38,220 bases of DNA from DASXMT01 sp036521415 (lineage in GTDB: Bacteria; Actinomycetota; Acidimicrobiia; Acidimicrobiales; RAAP-2). The translations under genes were made by a program, and so were the position numbers. Below the pieces are notes generated by a model, which did no database searches, had not been told where the DNA came from, and saw nothing but the letters and a program-made list of their open reading frames with translations. Positions within the stretch are counted from its first letter, which is position 1, and each line of letters begins with the position of its first letter. This document shows, piece by piece, positions 23,974-32,527 of this stretch. The stretch covers positions 1-38,220 of the forward strand of contig DATDHU010000076.1 in the NCBI GenBank assembly GCA_036521415.1, in the 5' to 3' direction.

Positions 23974-24594
23974 ATGAAATATGAACATGGAGAAGATGTA
24001 GGTCGCAGAGGTCGGGGGCGCGGACGAGGCAGGGGGAGGGCCGGTTCCGGCGCCGAGCGCACGACGGCCGCCGACCGAGCGAGGGTGGTGGCCTGGTTCA
24101 CCGGCCGCCTGCCTCAGGACTGGCTGGCCAACCCCCCGGTCATCACCGTTGACGATGACGAGATCCTGGTCGTGTTGTCCCTGGACGCCGTGGCTCTGGA
24201 CAAGGACGTGAGCCCCGAGGACCGCGGCGTGGCCGAGTCGGCCCGGGTCAGCGGGTTCCGCGAGGACACCCGCGAGCATCGGATCCGGGTCGCCGACGAG
24301 GCGCAGTCCACGTTCGGACGCTTCGTGTCCTGGGGGGCGTCGAGCGGAGAGACGACCGTCCTGTTCACGACGGTTTCTGCCCCGGTCATGACTCGGCTCC
24401 GGATCGCCGAGCGCCAGATCCTCGACACCCTGATCGACGCAGGCGTGGCCCGCAGCCGCAGCGAGGCGCTGGGCTGGTGTGTGCGGTTGGTCGGGCGCAA
24501 CGAGGAGGACTGGATCAACGACATCCGGACCGCGTTCGAGCAGGTCGAAGAAGTGCGGACCCGGGGCCCGCGCTCGGCCGGCCCTGACGCCTGA
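23974..24594 (+). CDS. RG-rich protein of unknown function
   Basis: A 206-aa protein I do not recognise. Residues 10-25 are a run of Arg-Gly repeats (GRRGRGRGRGRGRAG), typical of nucleic-acid-binding tails. The middle (30-140) looks like a folded alpha/beta domain with a DWLANPPVITVDDDEILVVLSL segment. Residues 135-190 (RLRIAERQILDTLIDAGVARSRSEALGW) resemble a ribbon-helix-helix or helical dimerisation motif. Its strong promoter predicts a leaderless mRNA. Convergent with the exporter gene. It may bind DNA or RNA; that is inference. Confidence 0.75.
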   Translation: MKYEHGEDVGRRGRGRGRGRGRAGSGAERTTAADRARVVAWFTGRLPQDWLANPPVITVDDDEILVVLSLDAVALDKDVSPEDRGVAESARVSGFREDTREHRIRVADEAQSTFGRFVSWGASSGETTVLFTTVSAPVMTRLRIAERQILDTLIDAGVARSRSEALGWCVRLVGRNEEDWINDIRTAFEQVEEVRTRGPRSAGPDA

Positions 24595-24639
24595 CCGGCT
24601 GCGGCTGAGTCGGCTGCGCAGGCAGGCCGACCGGCGGCC

Positions 24640-26238
24640 TCAGAAGTGGGTCGCTGTGCCGTAGACGTCGTCGTCCGGTAGGGGCTGGACATACTTGGGG
24701 ACGTAGATGGCGGCGGCCACGGTGGCCAGCACCATGACCACGACCCCAACCAGCGCGGAGAGCCGCACACCGCTGACGTAGGCCTGGTTGGCTGCGGTCA
24801 TGGTGGCCCGGGCCAGGCCGGGGGGCAGCTTGCCGGCCGCCCCGATGGCCTCACCGATCTGATTGCCGATGGCGGGCCGGGCAGCTTGGGGAACCCCTTG
24901 CAACGGGCCCGAGAAGGCATGCTGGATCTCGTCCCGGTACCGGCTGGTGGCCAGGCTCCCGATGATGGCCACGCCGAACGAGCCACCGAGCAGCTGGACT
25001 GTGCTTCGCAGTCCCGATCCGGCTCCGACCTTGTCAGGGGACAGGGTGCCCATGATGGCGTTGGACGCTGGGGCGATGACGAGGCCCATCCCGAGGCCGA
25101 TGCACGCGAAGGCAATGCCCACGATGGTGAACCCGGAGTGCGTCGTCACCGAGGCGAAGCAGGCCAGCCCGGCGGTGACCAGCATCATCCCGGCGATCAT
25201 CACCCGTCGGAGCCCGAACTTGAGGGTGAGGCGGGCTGCGGTATTGGAGGTGAGGAGGGTGCCGGCGGCCAGGGGAAGGAAGCGGAGCCCCACCCCGAAG
25301 GCGCTGACGCCCTGGACGAACTGGATGTACTGGCTGAGCAGGTAGCTGACCCCGAATAGGGCGAAGAACACCGCGGTCACCGCGGCGAGGGCCGATGAGA
25401 AGGTTCGGTTGGCGAAGAGATGGAGGTCGAGCAACGGATTCTCCCTGCGCCCGTCCCACGCCACGAAGGCCACAAGCAAGACGGCGGCGATGGCGAAGGA
25501 ACCGAGGACGGTTGTCGAGCTCCAGTGTTTGGTCGGGGCCACGATCAGCCCGTAGGTGAGGGCGGTCAGTCCGGCCGAGGACAGGACGACGCCCACCGGG
25601 TCGAGCGAGGGCCTGTCCTGGGCCCGGCTCTCGACCGTGAAGAAGATCCCGCCGATGAAGGCCAGAATGGCGACAGGCACGTTTATCAGGAACACCGAGC
25701 CCCACCAGAAGTGTTGGAGGAGCCAACCCCCGAGCAGCGGGCCTGCCGCCGTCCCGATGCCACCGACCCCGGCCCAGATGCCGATGGCCCGGGCCCGCTC
25801 CTGACCGGTGAACATCGTGGCGATGATGGACAGGGTGGCGGGCATGAGGAAGGCGGCGCCCAGGCCCATGACGGCGCGGGCACCGATCAGCGGTCCGGTG
25901 GAGTGCACCATGGCGCAGGCCAGCGAGCCCCCGCCGAAGATGACGACGCCGACCAGGAAGATGCGCCGCCGCCCGTAGCGGTCGCCGAGGGCACCCCCGA
26001 AGAGCAGCAACACGGCGTTGGTGAGGGTGTAGGCGTCGGCGATCCACTGGAGCCCGCTGCTCGAGGGATGGAGCTCCTTCACCAGGGTAGGGAGGGCGAC
26101 ATTCAAGACGGTCTGGTCGAGGCTGATCAGCAGGACCGTGAAGGACATGACGCCGAGCGCCAACCACCGCCGGCGGTCGTGGCCGTCGAGGCCGGCGGTC
26201 GGCAATCGGGTGGTCAGTTGTGCTTGCGGCGGGGTCAC
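24640..26238 (-). CDS. DHA2 family multidrug exporter (EmrB/QacA type, MFS)
   Basis: A 532-aa integral membrane protein with about 14 hydrophobic segments, expected for the drug:H+ antiporter-2 family. Motif A is GALGDRYGRRRIF after helix 2, and the helix-5 motif C region reads GIGTAAGPLLGGWL. Helix 1 carries the family LDQTVLNVALPT. It probably exports drugs or other amphipathic compounds using the proton gradient. GTG 26238 follows GGAGAG. A TetR regulator lies 74 bp upstream on the same strand and likely controls it. The substrate cannot be told from sequence. Confidence 0.94.
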   Translation of the reverse strand: MTPPQAQLTTRLPTAGLDGHDRRRWLALGVMSFTVLLISLDQTVLNVALPTLVKELHPSSSGLQWIADAYTLTNAVLLLFGGALGDRYGRRRIFLVGVVIFGGGSLACAMVHSTGPLIGARAVMGLGAAFLMPATLSIIATMFTGQERARAIGIWAGVGGIGTAAGPLLGGWLLQHFWWGSVFLINVPVAILAFIGGIFFTVESRAQDRPSLDPVGVVLSSAGLTALTYGLIVAPTKHWSSTTVLGSFAIAAVLLVAFVAWDGRRENPLLDLHLFANRTFSSALAAVTAVFFALFGVSYLLSQYIQFVQGVSAFGVGLRFLPLAAGTLLTSNTAARLTLKFGLRRVMIAGMMLVTAGLACFASVTTHSGFTIVGIAFACIGLGMGLVIAPASNAIMGTLSPDKVGAGSGLRSTVQLLGGSFGVAIIGSLATSRYRDEIQHAFSGPLQGVPQAARPAIGNQIGEAIGAAGKLPPGLARATMTAANQAYVSGVRLSALVGVVVMVLATVAAAIYVPKYVQPLPDDDVYGTATHF

Positions 26239-26312
26239 ATCTCTCCAGCACTACGGGATCGGGTTGCGATCGTCGTGCCGCCTCCCCCGGGTGGACGGCA
26301 CGACGTCTCGGA

Positions 26313-26930
26313 CTAAGGGGTGAGCAGGGGTGTCGTCAGTTCGGCCAGGGCCCGGTGGACGAAGACGGTGATCTCGTCCTCGTCCTCCTGGTCGGCCCAG
26401 ACCTGGAGCGCGGTGTTCATGGCCAGGATGATGGCCCCGGCGATCAGGAGGTTCCGGGTGCCCGACGGGTCGCCATCGGTGCGGTCGGCGATGACTGCCG
26501 CCAGGAGACCCCGATTGCGGTCGCTCTCGCTCAGCCACCGGGCCCGGAGGACCGGCGTCTCGGCGAGCAGGGTGAGAAACGAGCGGACCCGGGCGGTGTC
26601 GCGCCAGGACACGGCGAGCGAGTTGTCGATGGCCCGCTCGACCGACGTGAGCAGCGGCTCAGTGGGCGGGCGGGCGGCCAGGGCGTCGAGGAACGAGCCC
26701 ATGCTGGTCTGGCCCAGGGCCACGACCAGGTCCTCTTTGGTGGGGAAGTAGCGGAAGAACGTCCGGGGCGAGACGTCCACGGCGGCCACGATGTCGTCGA
26801 TGGTGGTGGCGTCGTAGCCGCGCTGGTAGAAGAGCTGGGCAGCCGCTTCGGCCAGTTGGTGGCGGGTCTTCTCCTTCTTCCTCTCCGCCAGCCCGGCGGG
26901 CGGTTCGGTCGGTATGAGCACGGTGTCCAC
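26313..26930 (-). CDS. TetR family transcriptional regulator
   Basis: A DNA-binding repressor with its helix-turn-helix at residues 20-66 (RKKEKTRHQLAEAAAQLF, then TTIDDIVAAVDVSPRTFFRYFPTKEDL) and a variable ligand-binding C-terminal domain. I place the start at GTG 26930: AAGGA lies nine bases upstream, the length becomes 205 aa, normal for TetR, and a promoter with operator lies just before it. The frame is open to ATG codons at 26993 and 27017, but both fall inside the promoter and operator. It precedes the exporter gene, a standard TetR-exporter pair. Confidence 0.9.
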   Translation of the reverse strand: MDTVLIPTEPPAGLAERKKEKTRHQLAEAAAQLFYQRGYDATTIDDIVAAVDVSPRTFFRYFPTKEDLVVALGQTSMGSFLDALAARPPTEPLLTSVERAIDNSLAVSWRDTARVRSFLTLLAETPVLRARWLSESDRNRGLLAAVIADRTDGDPSGTRNLLIAGAIILAMNTALQVWADQEDEDEITVFVHRALAELTTPLLTP

Positions 26931-26976
26931 GGCGGTCCGTCCTTGTGCGGGGGTGGGGGTCTGGGCTTTCGGTCCG

Positions 26977-26993
26977 ATGACAGTATCTGTCAT
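26977..26993. promoter_or_regulatory. Palindromic operator in the tetR promoter
   Basis: ATGACAG-TAT-CTGTCAT is a perfect 17-bp inverted repeat with a 3-bp centre. It covers the -10 of the tetR promoter candidate, so it is the likely autorepression site. Confidence 0.7.
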
Positions 26994-27010
26994 TCGGCAT
27001 GGACTGTCAT
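26982..27010 (-). promoter_or_regulatory. tetR promoter candidate
   Basis: On the minus strand: -35 ATGACA (27010-27005), a 17-bp spacer, and -10 GATACT (26987-26982). Transcription would start near 26975, about 45 bases before the GTG start at 26930. Both hexamers lie within ATGACAG copies or the palindrome. Confidence 0.55.
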
Positions 27011-27027
27011 ACGGCACGAACTGTCAT
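26986..27027. repeat. Direct repeat of CTGTCAT with 17-bp period
   Basis: CTGTCAT occurs at 26987-26993, 27004-27010 and 27021-27027, exactly 17 bp apart. The first two units also share CGGCA downstream. Together with the inverted ATGACAG at 26977 this makes four half-sites in 51 bp, between the divergent tetR and methyltransferase genes. Confidence 0.8.
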
Positions 27028-27101
27028 CTCAAGTGTATGCCGTCTGGACCGATTTCCCAAAAGCGCCACGATGCCGCCTCTCAGCGAGCCATGCTGGCTG
27101 G

Positions 27102-27905
27102 ATGAGCAAGAACGTCTACACCCACGGGCATCACGAGAGCGTCCTGCGATCGCACACCTGGCGAACAGCTGAGAACTCGGCCGCCTATCTCCTCAGCCAT
27201 CTCGTGGCGGGCATGGACCTCCTCGATGTGGGCTGCGGTCCCGGGACGATCACCGTCGACCTGGCCAGGCGGGTCGCTCCCGGCCAGGTCGTGGGGGTCG
27301 ATGCCGTCGAGTCGGTCCTCGAGGGGGCTTCCCTCACCGCCGACGGGGTCGCATGTGCCAACGTCACCTTCCAGGTGGGCGACGTCACCGGGCTGGACTT
27401 CGAGGACGGTTCGTTCGACATCGTCCACGCCCACCAGGTCCTCCAGCACCTGCCTGATCCGGTCGCCGCCCTCCGGGAGATGCGCAGGGTCTGCCGGCCC
27501 GGCGGCATCGTTGCTGCCCGCGACAGTGACTACGCCGCGATGACCTGGTTTCCCGAGGATCCGCTGCTCACCCGGGCGCTCGACCTGTACCGCCGGACGG
27601 CGCGGGCCAACGGGGGAGAGCCCGACGCCGGGCGCAGGATGCTGAGCTGGGCGGCCCAGGCCGGCTTCGAGGATGTCATCCCGTCCGCCTCCACCTGGTG
27701 CTTCGCCACCCCGGCCGACCGAGCCTGGTGGGGGAGCCTGTGGGCCGACCGGCTCACGCAATCGGCACTGGCCTCCCAGCTGGTCGATTACGGCTTCGCC
27801 ACCCCGGCCGACCTCGAGGGCTTTGCCGCCGCCTGGCGCCGGTGGATGGAGGCGCCTGACGGCTGGTACGCCGTGCTCCACGGGGAGGTGATCTGCCGGG
27901 CGTGA
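27102..27905 (+). CDS. Class I SAM-dependent methyltransferase (UbiE/type 11)
   Basis: A 267-aa methyltransferase. The SAM-binding motif I is LLDVGCGPGTITVDLA (residues 40-55), followed by VGVDAVESVL and the post-motif segment VHAHQVLQHLPDPVAALREMRRV. These place it with the UbiE/type-11 group acting on small molecules; the substrate is unknown. The start is ATG 27102 with a weak ribosome-binding site. It is divergent from tetR, and the half-site array lies between them, so the same regulator may control it. It converges on the next gene with only 14 bp between. Confidence 0.88.
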   Translation: MSKNVYTHGHHESVLRSHTWRTAENSAAYLLSHLVAGMDLLDVGCGPGTITVDLARRVAPGQVVGVDAVESVLEGASLTADGVACANVTFQVGDVTGLDFEDGSFDIVHAHQVLQHLPDPVAALREMRRVCRPGGIVAARDSDYAAMTWFPEDPLLTRALDLYRRTARANGGEPDAGRRMLSWAAQAGFEDVIPSASTWCFATPADRAWWGSLWADRLTQSALASQLVDYGFATPADLEGFAAAWRRWMEAPDGWYAVLHGEVICRA

Positions 27906-27919
27906 GCCCCGGGGCCCCC

Positions 27920-28795
27920 TCAGGCCAGTAGTCGGGCGACCGACGCGGCGAAACGGCCGGGAGCCTCGACCATCGGGTAGTGCCCGACGCCATCCAGGAT
28001 GTCAAGGGTGGCATCGGGCCGGGCCTCGTGGAGCCGGGTGGCCATCGCCACCACGGCGATGGGGTCGTCGCGTCCCCACAAGATCGACAGCGGCGAGGGG
28101 TGCGACTCGATGGCGCCGGTGTACCTCGACTCGTGCGCCCGGCGCTCCTCGATGTAGCGAATGAGCCGGGGGAGGAGGAGGTGGCCGTCGTGCCGGGCGA
28201 TCATGCCCGACATCGCCCCGAGCTCGTCAGCCGGCACCGAGGATTTCGGGCTGAAGGTGGCAGCCAGGGATGACTCGAGGCCGCGCCGGTTCAAGTCCGC
28301 GCCGTCGGGCAGGCGCTCGTCGGGCAGGCTCAACAGGACCTCCTGGCCCGCGCTCAGGTGGGCCATCCGGATGTAGATGCTGCCGTTGGTGACGATCCGG
28401 CGGGTCACCTCGACCGGCCAGCGACCCTCGAGCTGGCGGGCCAGCAGCTCGCCCCCGACCGTGTCCCCCATGTCGTGGGTGAGCAGAGCCAGCCGGCCCA
28501 CGCCCAGTTCGCCGGTGTAGGCCGCCACCACGTCGGCCTGGAGATCCATGGAATAGGCCTGGTCGGGTTTGGACGACAGGCCGTAGCCCACCAGATCGAT
28601 GAGCAGGACGCGGCGGTGCTCAGCCAGGGAGTCGAGCACCAGGTGGAAGTCCAACGAGGAGGTGGGGAAGCCGTGCAGTACCAACAGGGGCTCCGCTCGC
28701 TCCTCGCCGTGGGCCGGCACCTCCATCGTGAAGACGTCGTGCTCGGCCAGGTGCCGAAGCCCGCCGCCCTGCTCCCACTCGACCGAGAGGTTCAC
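27920..28795 (-). CDS. Alpha/beta hydrolase, epoxide hydrolase/haloalkane dehalogenase-like
   Basis: A 291-aa alpha/beta-hydrolase. The oxyanion motif HGFPTSS is at residues 41-47, the nucleophile lies in THDMGD (Asp108), and the catalytic His is in GVGHYP (His272). An Asp nucleophile after His is the pattern of epoxide hydrolases and haloalkane dehalogenases, not of Ser esterases. No N-terminal signal is seen, so it acts in the cytoplasm. Its GTG overlaps the stop of the upstream dienelactone-hydrolase gene (GTGA), so the two are coupled. Substrate unknown. Confidence 0.87.
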   Translation of the reverse strand: MNLSVEWEQGGGLRHLAEHDVFTMEVPAHGEERAEPLLVLHGFPTSSLDFHLVLDSLAEHRRVLLIDLVGYGLSSKPDQAYSMDLQADVVAAYTGELGVGRLALLTHDMGDTVGGELLARQLEGRWPVEVTRRIVTNGSIYIRMAHLSAGQEVLLSLPDERLPDGADLNRRGLESSLAATFSPKSSVPADELGAMSGMIARHDGHLLLPRLIRYIEERRAHESRYTGAIESHPSPLSILWGRDDPIAVVAMATRLHEARPDATLDILDGVGHYPMVEAPGRFAASVARLLA

Positions 28796-29580
28796 GGCAA
28801 CAACCGGTCGGCAAAGAAGGCGAGCACCGAGTCGACCGCGTCCCGGGTCGGGGTACCGGGCCGGTCGTCGAGGTCGCCGGTGAGCACCGAGTGGGCCTTC
28901 TCCTTGTGCCCGTGGGGGTTGTCGGCCGAGGAGTCGAGCTCGATGGCGATGAACTGACCACCCAACGCCTCCCGGAGGTGATTGAAGCGCTCGGGAGGAC
29001 TGAGCTTGTCGCCGCTGAAGCGAAGGCCGAGCAGGCAGGTGCCCGCCGCCGCCCGCTCCTGGACCCGCAACAGGTCGCCGTCGGAGATGCCCAGGTCGCG
29101 CTTGCGAGCGGCCGATACGGGGAGGGGCAGCGACGGCTGGCTGATCACCGGAGCCACGACGGCGTCATCGACCATCATCCCGAGGGCGAAGCCGCCGGTC
29201 AGGCACATCCCGACGACGCCCACGCCGGGGCCACCGCACCGACGGTGCTCCTCGCCGGCCAGGGCGCGCAACCAGCTGATGACCGGGCTGGTCCGGCCCA
29301 GGGCCATGACCGAGAACTCGCGCGAGATGCACACCCGGGCGAACGAGTCGAAGGTGTAGCCGGCCGAGATCGGCCGGCCCGGGGTGCCGAAGAGGTGGGG
29401 CATGACGGCGGCGCACCCGATGGCCGCGGCCTTCCGGGCGAAGTCGGCCACCTCGGGGGTGATCCCGGGCAACTCGCTGATGACCAGGACGGCCGGCCCG
29501 GAGCCGGTCCGGTAGACGTCCTTGGTCCGGCCCTCAGCGGTGAAGCTGGTGCAGGTGAACCCGTCGAGCTCGTCGGCCAT
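28792..29580 (-). CDS. Dienelactone hydrolase family protein
   Basis: A 262-aa member of the dienelactone hydrolase family, which hydrolyses lactones such as dienelactone from chloroaromatic breakdown. From ATG 29580 the triad is Cys126 (in GMCLTGG), Asp191 (in SGDKLS) and His230 (in AHSVL), and Glu36 in ISELPG holds the position seen in characterised enzymes (Glu36, Cys123, Asp171, His202). An alternative GTG start at 29589 would add three residues. No other aromatic-degradation genes are present, so the lactone may differ. Coupled to the downstream hydrolase. Confidence 0.88.
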   Translation of the reverse strand: MADELDGFTCTSFTAEGRTKDVYRTGSGPAVLVISELPGITPEVADFARKAAAIGCAAVMPHLFGTPGRPISAGYTFDSFARVCISREFSVMALGRTSPVISWLRALAGEEHRRCGGPGVGVVGMCLTGGFALGMMVDDAVVAPVISQPSLPLPVSAARKRDLGISDGDLLRVQERAAAGTCLLGLRFSGDKLSPPERFNHLREALGGQFIAIELDSSADNPHGHKEKAHSVLTGDLDDRPGTPTRDAVDSVLAFFADRLLP

Positions 29581-29622
29581 CCCGAACACGGTAGTGGGCC
29601 GCTCCGCTCCGTGGTCGGGCCC

Positions 29623-30420
29623 TCAGGCGAAGGACAGGACCACCCGGACCGCCCGGTGGTCCGACCCGAGGTCGGGGGCGACCACCCCCTCGAGCGTGGT
29701 GACCGGGGGTGTCACCAGCACGTGGTCCAACTGGCTGTGCGGCCGGCCGGCCGGCCAGGTCCGGCCGCGCACCGTGCGGCGCCACCCAGGGAGGGAGGCT
29801 GAGACTGGAGGCCCCCAGAGGTTCATGTCCCCGGCCAGGGCCGCTGCCTGCGTGAGCGGGGGCAGCACGTTGCGGAGCCGCCGGTACTGGAGCGGGGAGC
29901 CCTGGGTGAGATGGGACATGTGGGTCCCGATGACAGCCAGTGGGCTGCCCCCGACCTCGAGGTCGCAGCGGATGGCCACCCGCCGGGCGTAGTCGCCGCG
30001 GAGCTTGCCCAGGGGCAGGACGCTCGTGGCCATCACCGGGAGACGCGACAGGACGGCGACACCCCACCAGCCGGTGCGGTAGGGCCGGTTCCGGTGGGCC
30101 CGGCGCGCCCCACGCGTGTCCTCCCCTTCGAAGAGGAGGGGCCCGTAGACCCGGCCCAGCCTGGAGCCCACCCGGGGGGCGAGCTCGTCGATGGGAGCGT
30201 GGAGCCGGGAGCGGGCGATCGGCTGCTCGATCAACCGGTACCCGAGCCGGCCGGCTACCCGGGCCGCGGTGCTCTCGTCCTCGCCGTCGGTGTGCCAGGA
30301 CTCCTGGAGGACCAGTACGTCGGCATCGAGCGAGGCGCAGGCCTCCACGACGTCGTACGCATGGCCCCGCGTGTCGACCCCCGAATGGACGTTGAAGCTG
30401 GCCAGGGACATCTGGGGCAT
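29623..30420 (-). CDS. Endonuclease/exonuclease/phosphatase (EEP) family protein
   Basis: A 265-aa EEP-fold enzyme of the DNase I/AP endonuclease/sphingomyelinase superfamily. Metal and catalytic motifs in order are FNVHSG, LVLQESW, IGTHMSH, GDMNLW, LDHVLV and GSDHRAV, so the active site looks intact. The target (nucleic acid, phospholipid or phosphoester) is not decided by sequence. No signal peptide is visible. ATG 30420 has no Shine-Dalgarno but a CATACT -10-like hexamer lies five bases upstream, suggesting a leaderless mRNA; ATG 30411 is an alternative. Divergent from the F420-type gene. Confidence 0.88.
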   Translation of the reverse strand: MPQMSLASFNVHSGVDTRGHAYDVVEACASLDADVLVLQESWHTDGEDESTAARVAGRLGYRLIEQPIARSRLHAPIDELAPRVGSRLGRVYGPLLFEGEDTRGARRAHRNRPYRTGWWGVAVLSRLPVMATSVLPLGKLRGDYARRVAIRCDLEVGGSPLAVIGTHMSHLTQGSPLQYRRLRNVLPPLTQAAALAGDMNLWGPPVSASLPGWRRTVRGRTWPAGRPHSQLDHVLVTPPVTTLEGVVAPDLGSDHRAVRVVLSFA

Positions 30421-30508
30421 TCTCGAGTATGGCAGCGTGGACGGGGGCTCAGGTGTCGCACCGGGGTCCTGTTCTCTACACTCCGGGCGTGGGAAGGGAG
30501 CCGGTGTC

Positions 30509-31564
30509 ATGAAGATCGACACGATGCTGTCCGTGCCGTCGGGCCCCGCCGGCCTCGATGGGGTGGGCGACCAGGCCCGCCGGCTCGAGGAGCTGGGCGT
30601 CGACGGCGCCTTCACCTTCGAGGGCCCCCACGACGTGTTCACGCCGCTGGTCCTGGCGGCGACGGCCACCTCGTCGCTCGAGCTCCTCACCAATGTGGCC
30701 ATCGCCTTCCCCCGCAACCCCGTCCAGCTGGCCCATCAGGCCTACGACCTCCAGACCCTCTCGAAGGGGCGGTTCACGCTGGGCCTCGGCACCCAGGTCC
30801 GGGCCCAGATCGAGCGGCGTTACGGCAGCCAGTTCGAGCGGCCCGTTGCCCGGATGCGCGAGCTGGTGGGTGCGCTCCGGTCCATCCTCGACACCTGGGA
30901 GACGGGCGAGCGGCTCGATGTCCGCGGGGAGTTCTACACCCACTCCCTCATGCCGCCGACGTTCAACCCCGGTCCCAACCCGTTCGGGACTCCGCCCATC
31001 TTCCTGGGTGGGCTCGGCCCCCAGATGGTGCGGCTGGCCGCCGAGGTCGCCGACGGCCTGTTGGTGATGCCGTTCAACAGCGAGCGGCACTTCCACCAGC
31101 GGACGCTCCCGGCCGTGGCCGAAGGCCTTCATCGCGCCGGTCGCGATCGGAGCGAGCTCACGGTGATGGCCGAGGTCATCGTGGCCTGCGGAGGCGACGA
31201 GGCGGAGCTGGCCGCGGCCGTGACCGGCGCCCGAGGGCTGCTGGCGTTCTACGCGTCGACGCCTTCGTACCGACCGGTTCTCGAGGCCGAGGGGTGGGAG
31301 GACCTCCAGCCCGAGCTCAACGCCATGTCCAAGAGCGGGCGCTGGGCCGAGATGCCCGGGCTCCTCGACGACGCCATGGTGTCGATGTTGGCGGCAGTGG
31401 GCTCGCCGGCCGACGTGGCCGCCCAGGTCCAGCAGCGGTACGGGAAACACGTGGATCGGATCGGGTTCTACACCCCCTACGCCATCGGCCGCGAGACGAT
31501 GGGCCACCTGGTCGCCGCCCTCCGAGACGGCACGAGCGAGGCCGCCGGGGCGACACCGCCATAG
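30509..31564 (+). CDS. LLM-class F420-dependent oxidoreductase (TIGR03617-like)
   Basis: A 351-aa TIM-barrel protein of the luciferase-like monooxygenase family. The pattern SLELLTNVAIAFPRNPVQLAHQAYDLQTLSKGRFTLGLGTQ is typical of the coenzyme F420 branch, and I associate the overall sequence with the actinobacterial TIGR03617 subfamily. It probably oxidises or reduces a small molecule with F420; the substrate is unknown. ATG 30509 has AAGGGAG upstream, and a TACACT -10-like element lies at 30477-30482. An alpha/beta hydrolase follows after 21 bp, so the two form an operon. Confidence 0.88.
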   Translation: MKIDTMLSVPSGPAGLDGVGDQARRLEELGVDGAFTFEGPHDVFTPLVLAATATSSLELLTNVAIAFPRNPVQLAHQAYDLQTLSKGRFTLGLGTQVRAQIERRYGSQFERPVARMRELVGALRSILDTWETGERLDVRGEFYTHSLMPPTFNPGPNPFGTPPIFLGGLGPQMVRLAAEVADGLLVMPFNSERHFHQRTLPAVAEGLHRAGRDRSELTVMAEVIVACGGDEAELAAAVTGARGLLAFYASTPSYRPVLEAEGWEDLQPELNAMSKSGRWAEMPGLLDDAMVSMLAAVGSPADVAAQVQQRYGKHVDRIGFYTPYAIGRETMGHLVAALRDGTSEAAGATPP

Positions 31565-31585
31565 CGGTCGAGTCAGGATGGGGGA

Positions 31586-32506
31586 ATGAGCGAGCGCACG
31601 TACGAATACGACGAATTCGGGATGTTCAGCGACAACGCGGCCGAGGCCGGTCTGGACTGGACCGGTCCGCCGGTAGTGGTCCGCCGATCGGTCGAGGTGG
31701 AGCCTGGCCGACAGGTGAGCGCCCTGGTCTGGGGGGACGCCCCGGCCGATCTCGTCCTCGTCCATGGTGGGGGTCAGAACGCCCACACCTGGGACACGGT
31801 GGCGCTGGCCATGCAGCGCCCACTGGTGGCCATCGACCTACCCGGGCACGGTCACTCCGACTGGCCCGGCGACAACCGGGCGCTTGACCCGGCGGCCATG
31901 GCCGAGGACGTCGCCCAGGTGATGGGTGTCCTGGCCCCCGAGTCCCGTCTGTTGGTGGGCATGTCGCTGGGCGGCATCACCGCACTCGCCACCGCCGCCC
32001 GGCACCCCGCATTGGCCCCGCGGCTGGTGCTGGTCGACGTGACCCCGGGCGTGAACGAGAAGAAGGGCTCGGACATCGCCGCCTTCCTGGCCGGACCCGA
32101 GAGCTTTGCCACCTTCGACGAGATCCTGGAGCGGACCATCGCCTTCAACCCGACCCGATCGGAGTCGTCGCTGCGGCGCGGTGTCCTGCACAACGCCGTG
32201 CAACGGGAAGATGGGTCCTGGACGTGGCGTCATCAGTTGGGGCGGCCGTCGGGCTCAGGCGGTCTGCACACCGATGCCGGCCTCGACTTCGGGGCCTTGT
32301 GGGACGCCGTCTCGGCGTCGACCATGCCCCTCCTGCTCGTGCGGGGCGGGCTCAGCCCGGTGGTGGACGATGACGACGTCTCCGAGCTCCTCCGGCGCCG
32401 GCCCGACGCCGAGGTCATCGTGGTCGACAACGCCGGCCACAGCATTCAAGGGGACCGTCCGGTGGAACTGGCCAGGATCCTCACGGAATTCCTGGCCAGC
32501 CCCTGA
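31586..32506 (+). CDS. Alpha/beta hydrolase (serine nucleophile)
   Basis: A 306-aa alpha/beta-hydrolase. The oxyanion region is VLVHGGGQN, the nucleophile elbow GMSLGG (Ser127) and the catalytic His is in NAGHSIQ (about His285). A Ser nucleophile separates it from the Asp-type hydrolase at 27920-28795. The first 40 residues are an acidic N-terminal extension. The likely activity is esterase or C-C hydrolase. It is 21 bp after the F420-type gene, so the pair may modify one substrate in sequence. It converges on lon with 21 bp between. Confidence 0.88.
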   Translation: MSERTYEYDEFGMFSDNAAEAGLDWTGPPVVVRRSVEVEPGRQVSALVWGDAPADLVLVHGGGQNAHTWDTVALAMQRPLVAIDLPGHGHSDWPGDNRALDPAAMAEDVAQVMGVLAPESRLLVGMSLGGITALATAARHPALAPRLVLVDVTPGVNEKKGSDIAAFLAGPESFATFDEILERTIAFNPTRSESSLRRGVLHNAVQREDGSWTWRHQLGRPSGSGGLHTDAGLDFGALWDAVSASTMPLLLVRGGLSPVVDDDDVSELLRRRPDAEVIVVDNAGHSIQGDRPVELARILTEFLASP

Positions 32507-32527
32507 ACGGCTCGTACGCGGTCGGGC

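Noticed and set aside
26220..27101. N-terminal extension of the methyltransferase to 561 residues
   Set aside because: The extra sequence is the antisense of the tetR gene; the family fold begins at 27102.
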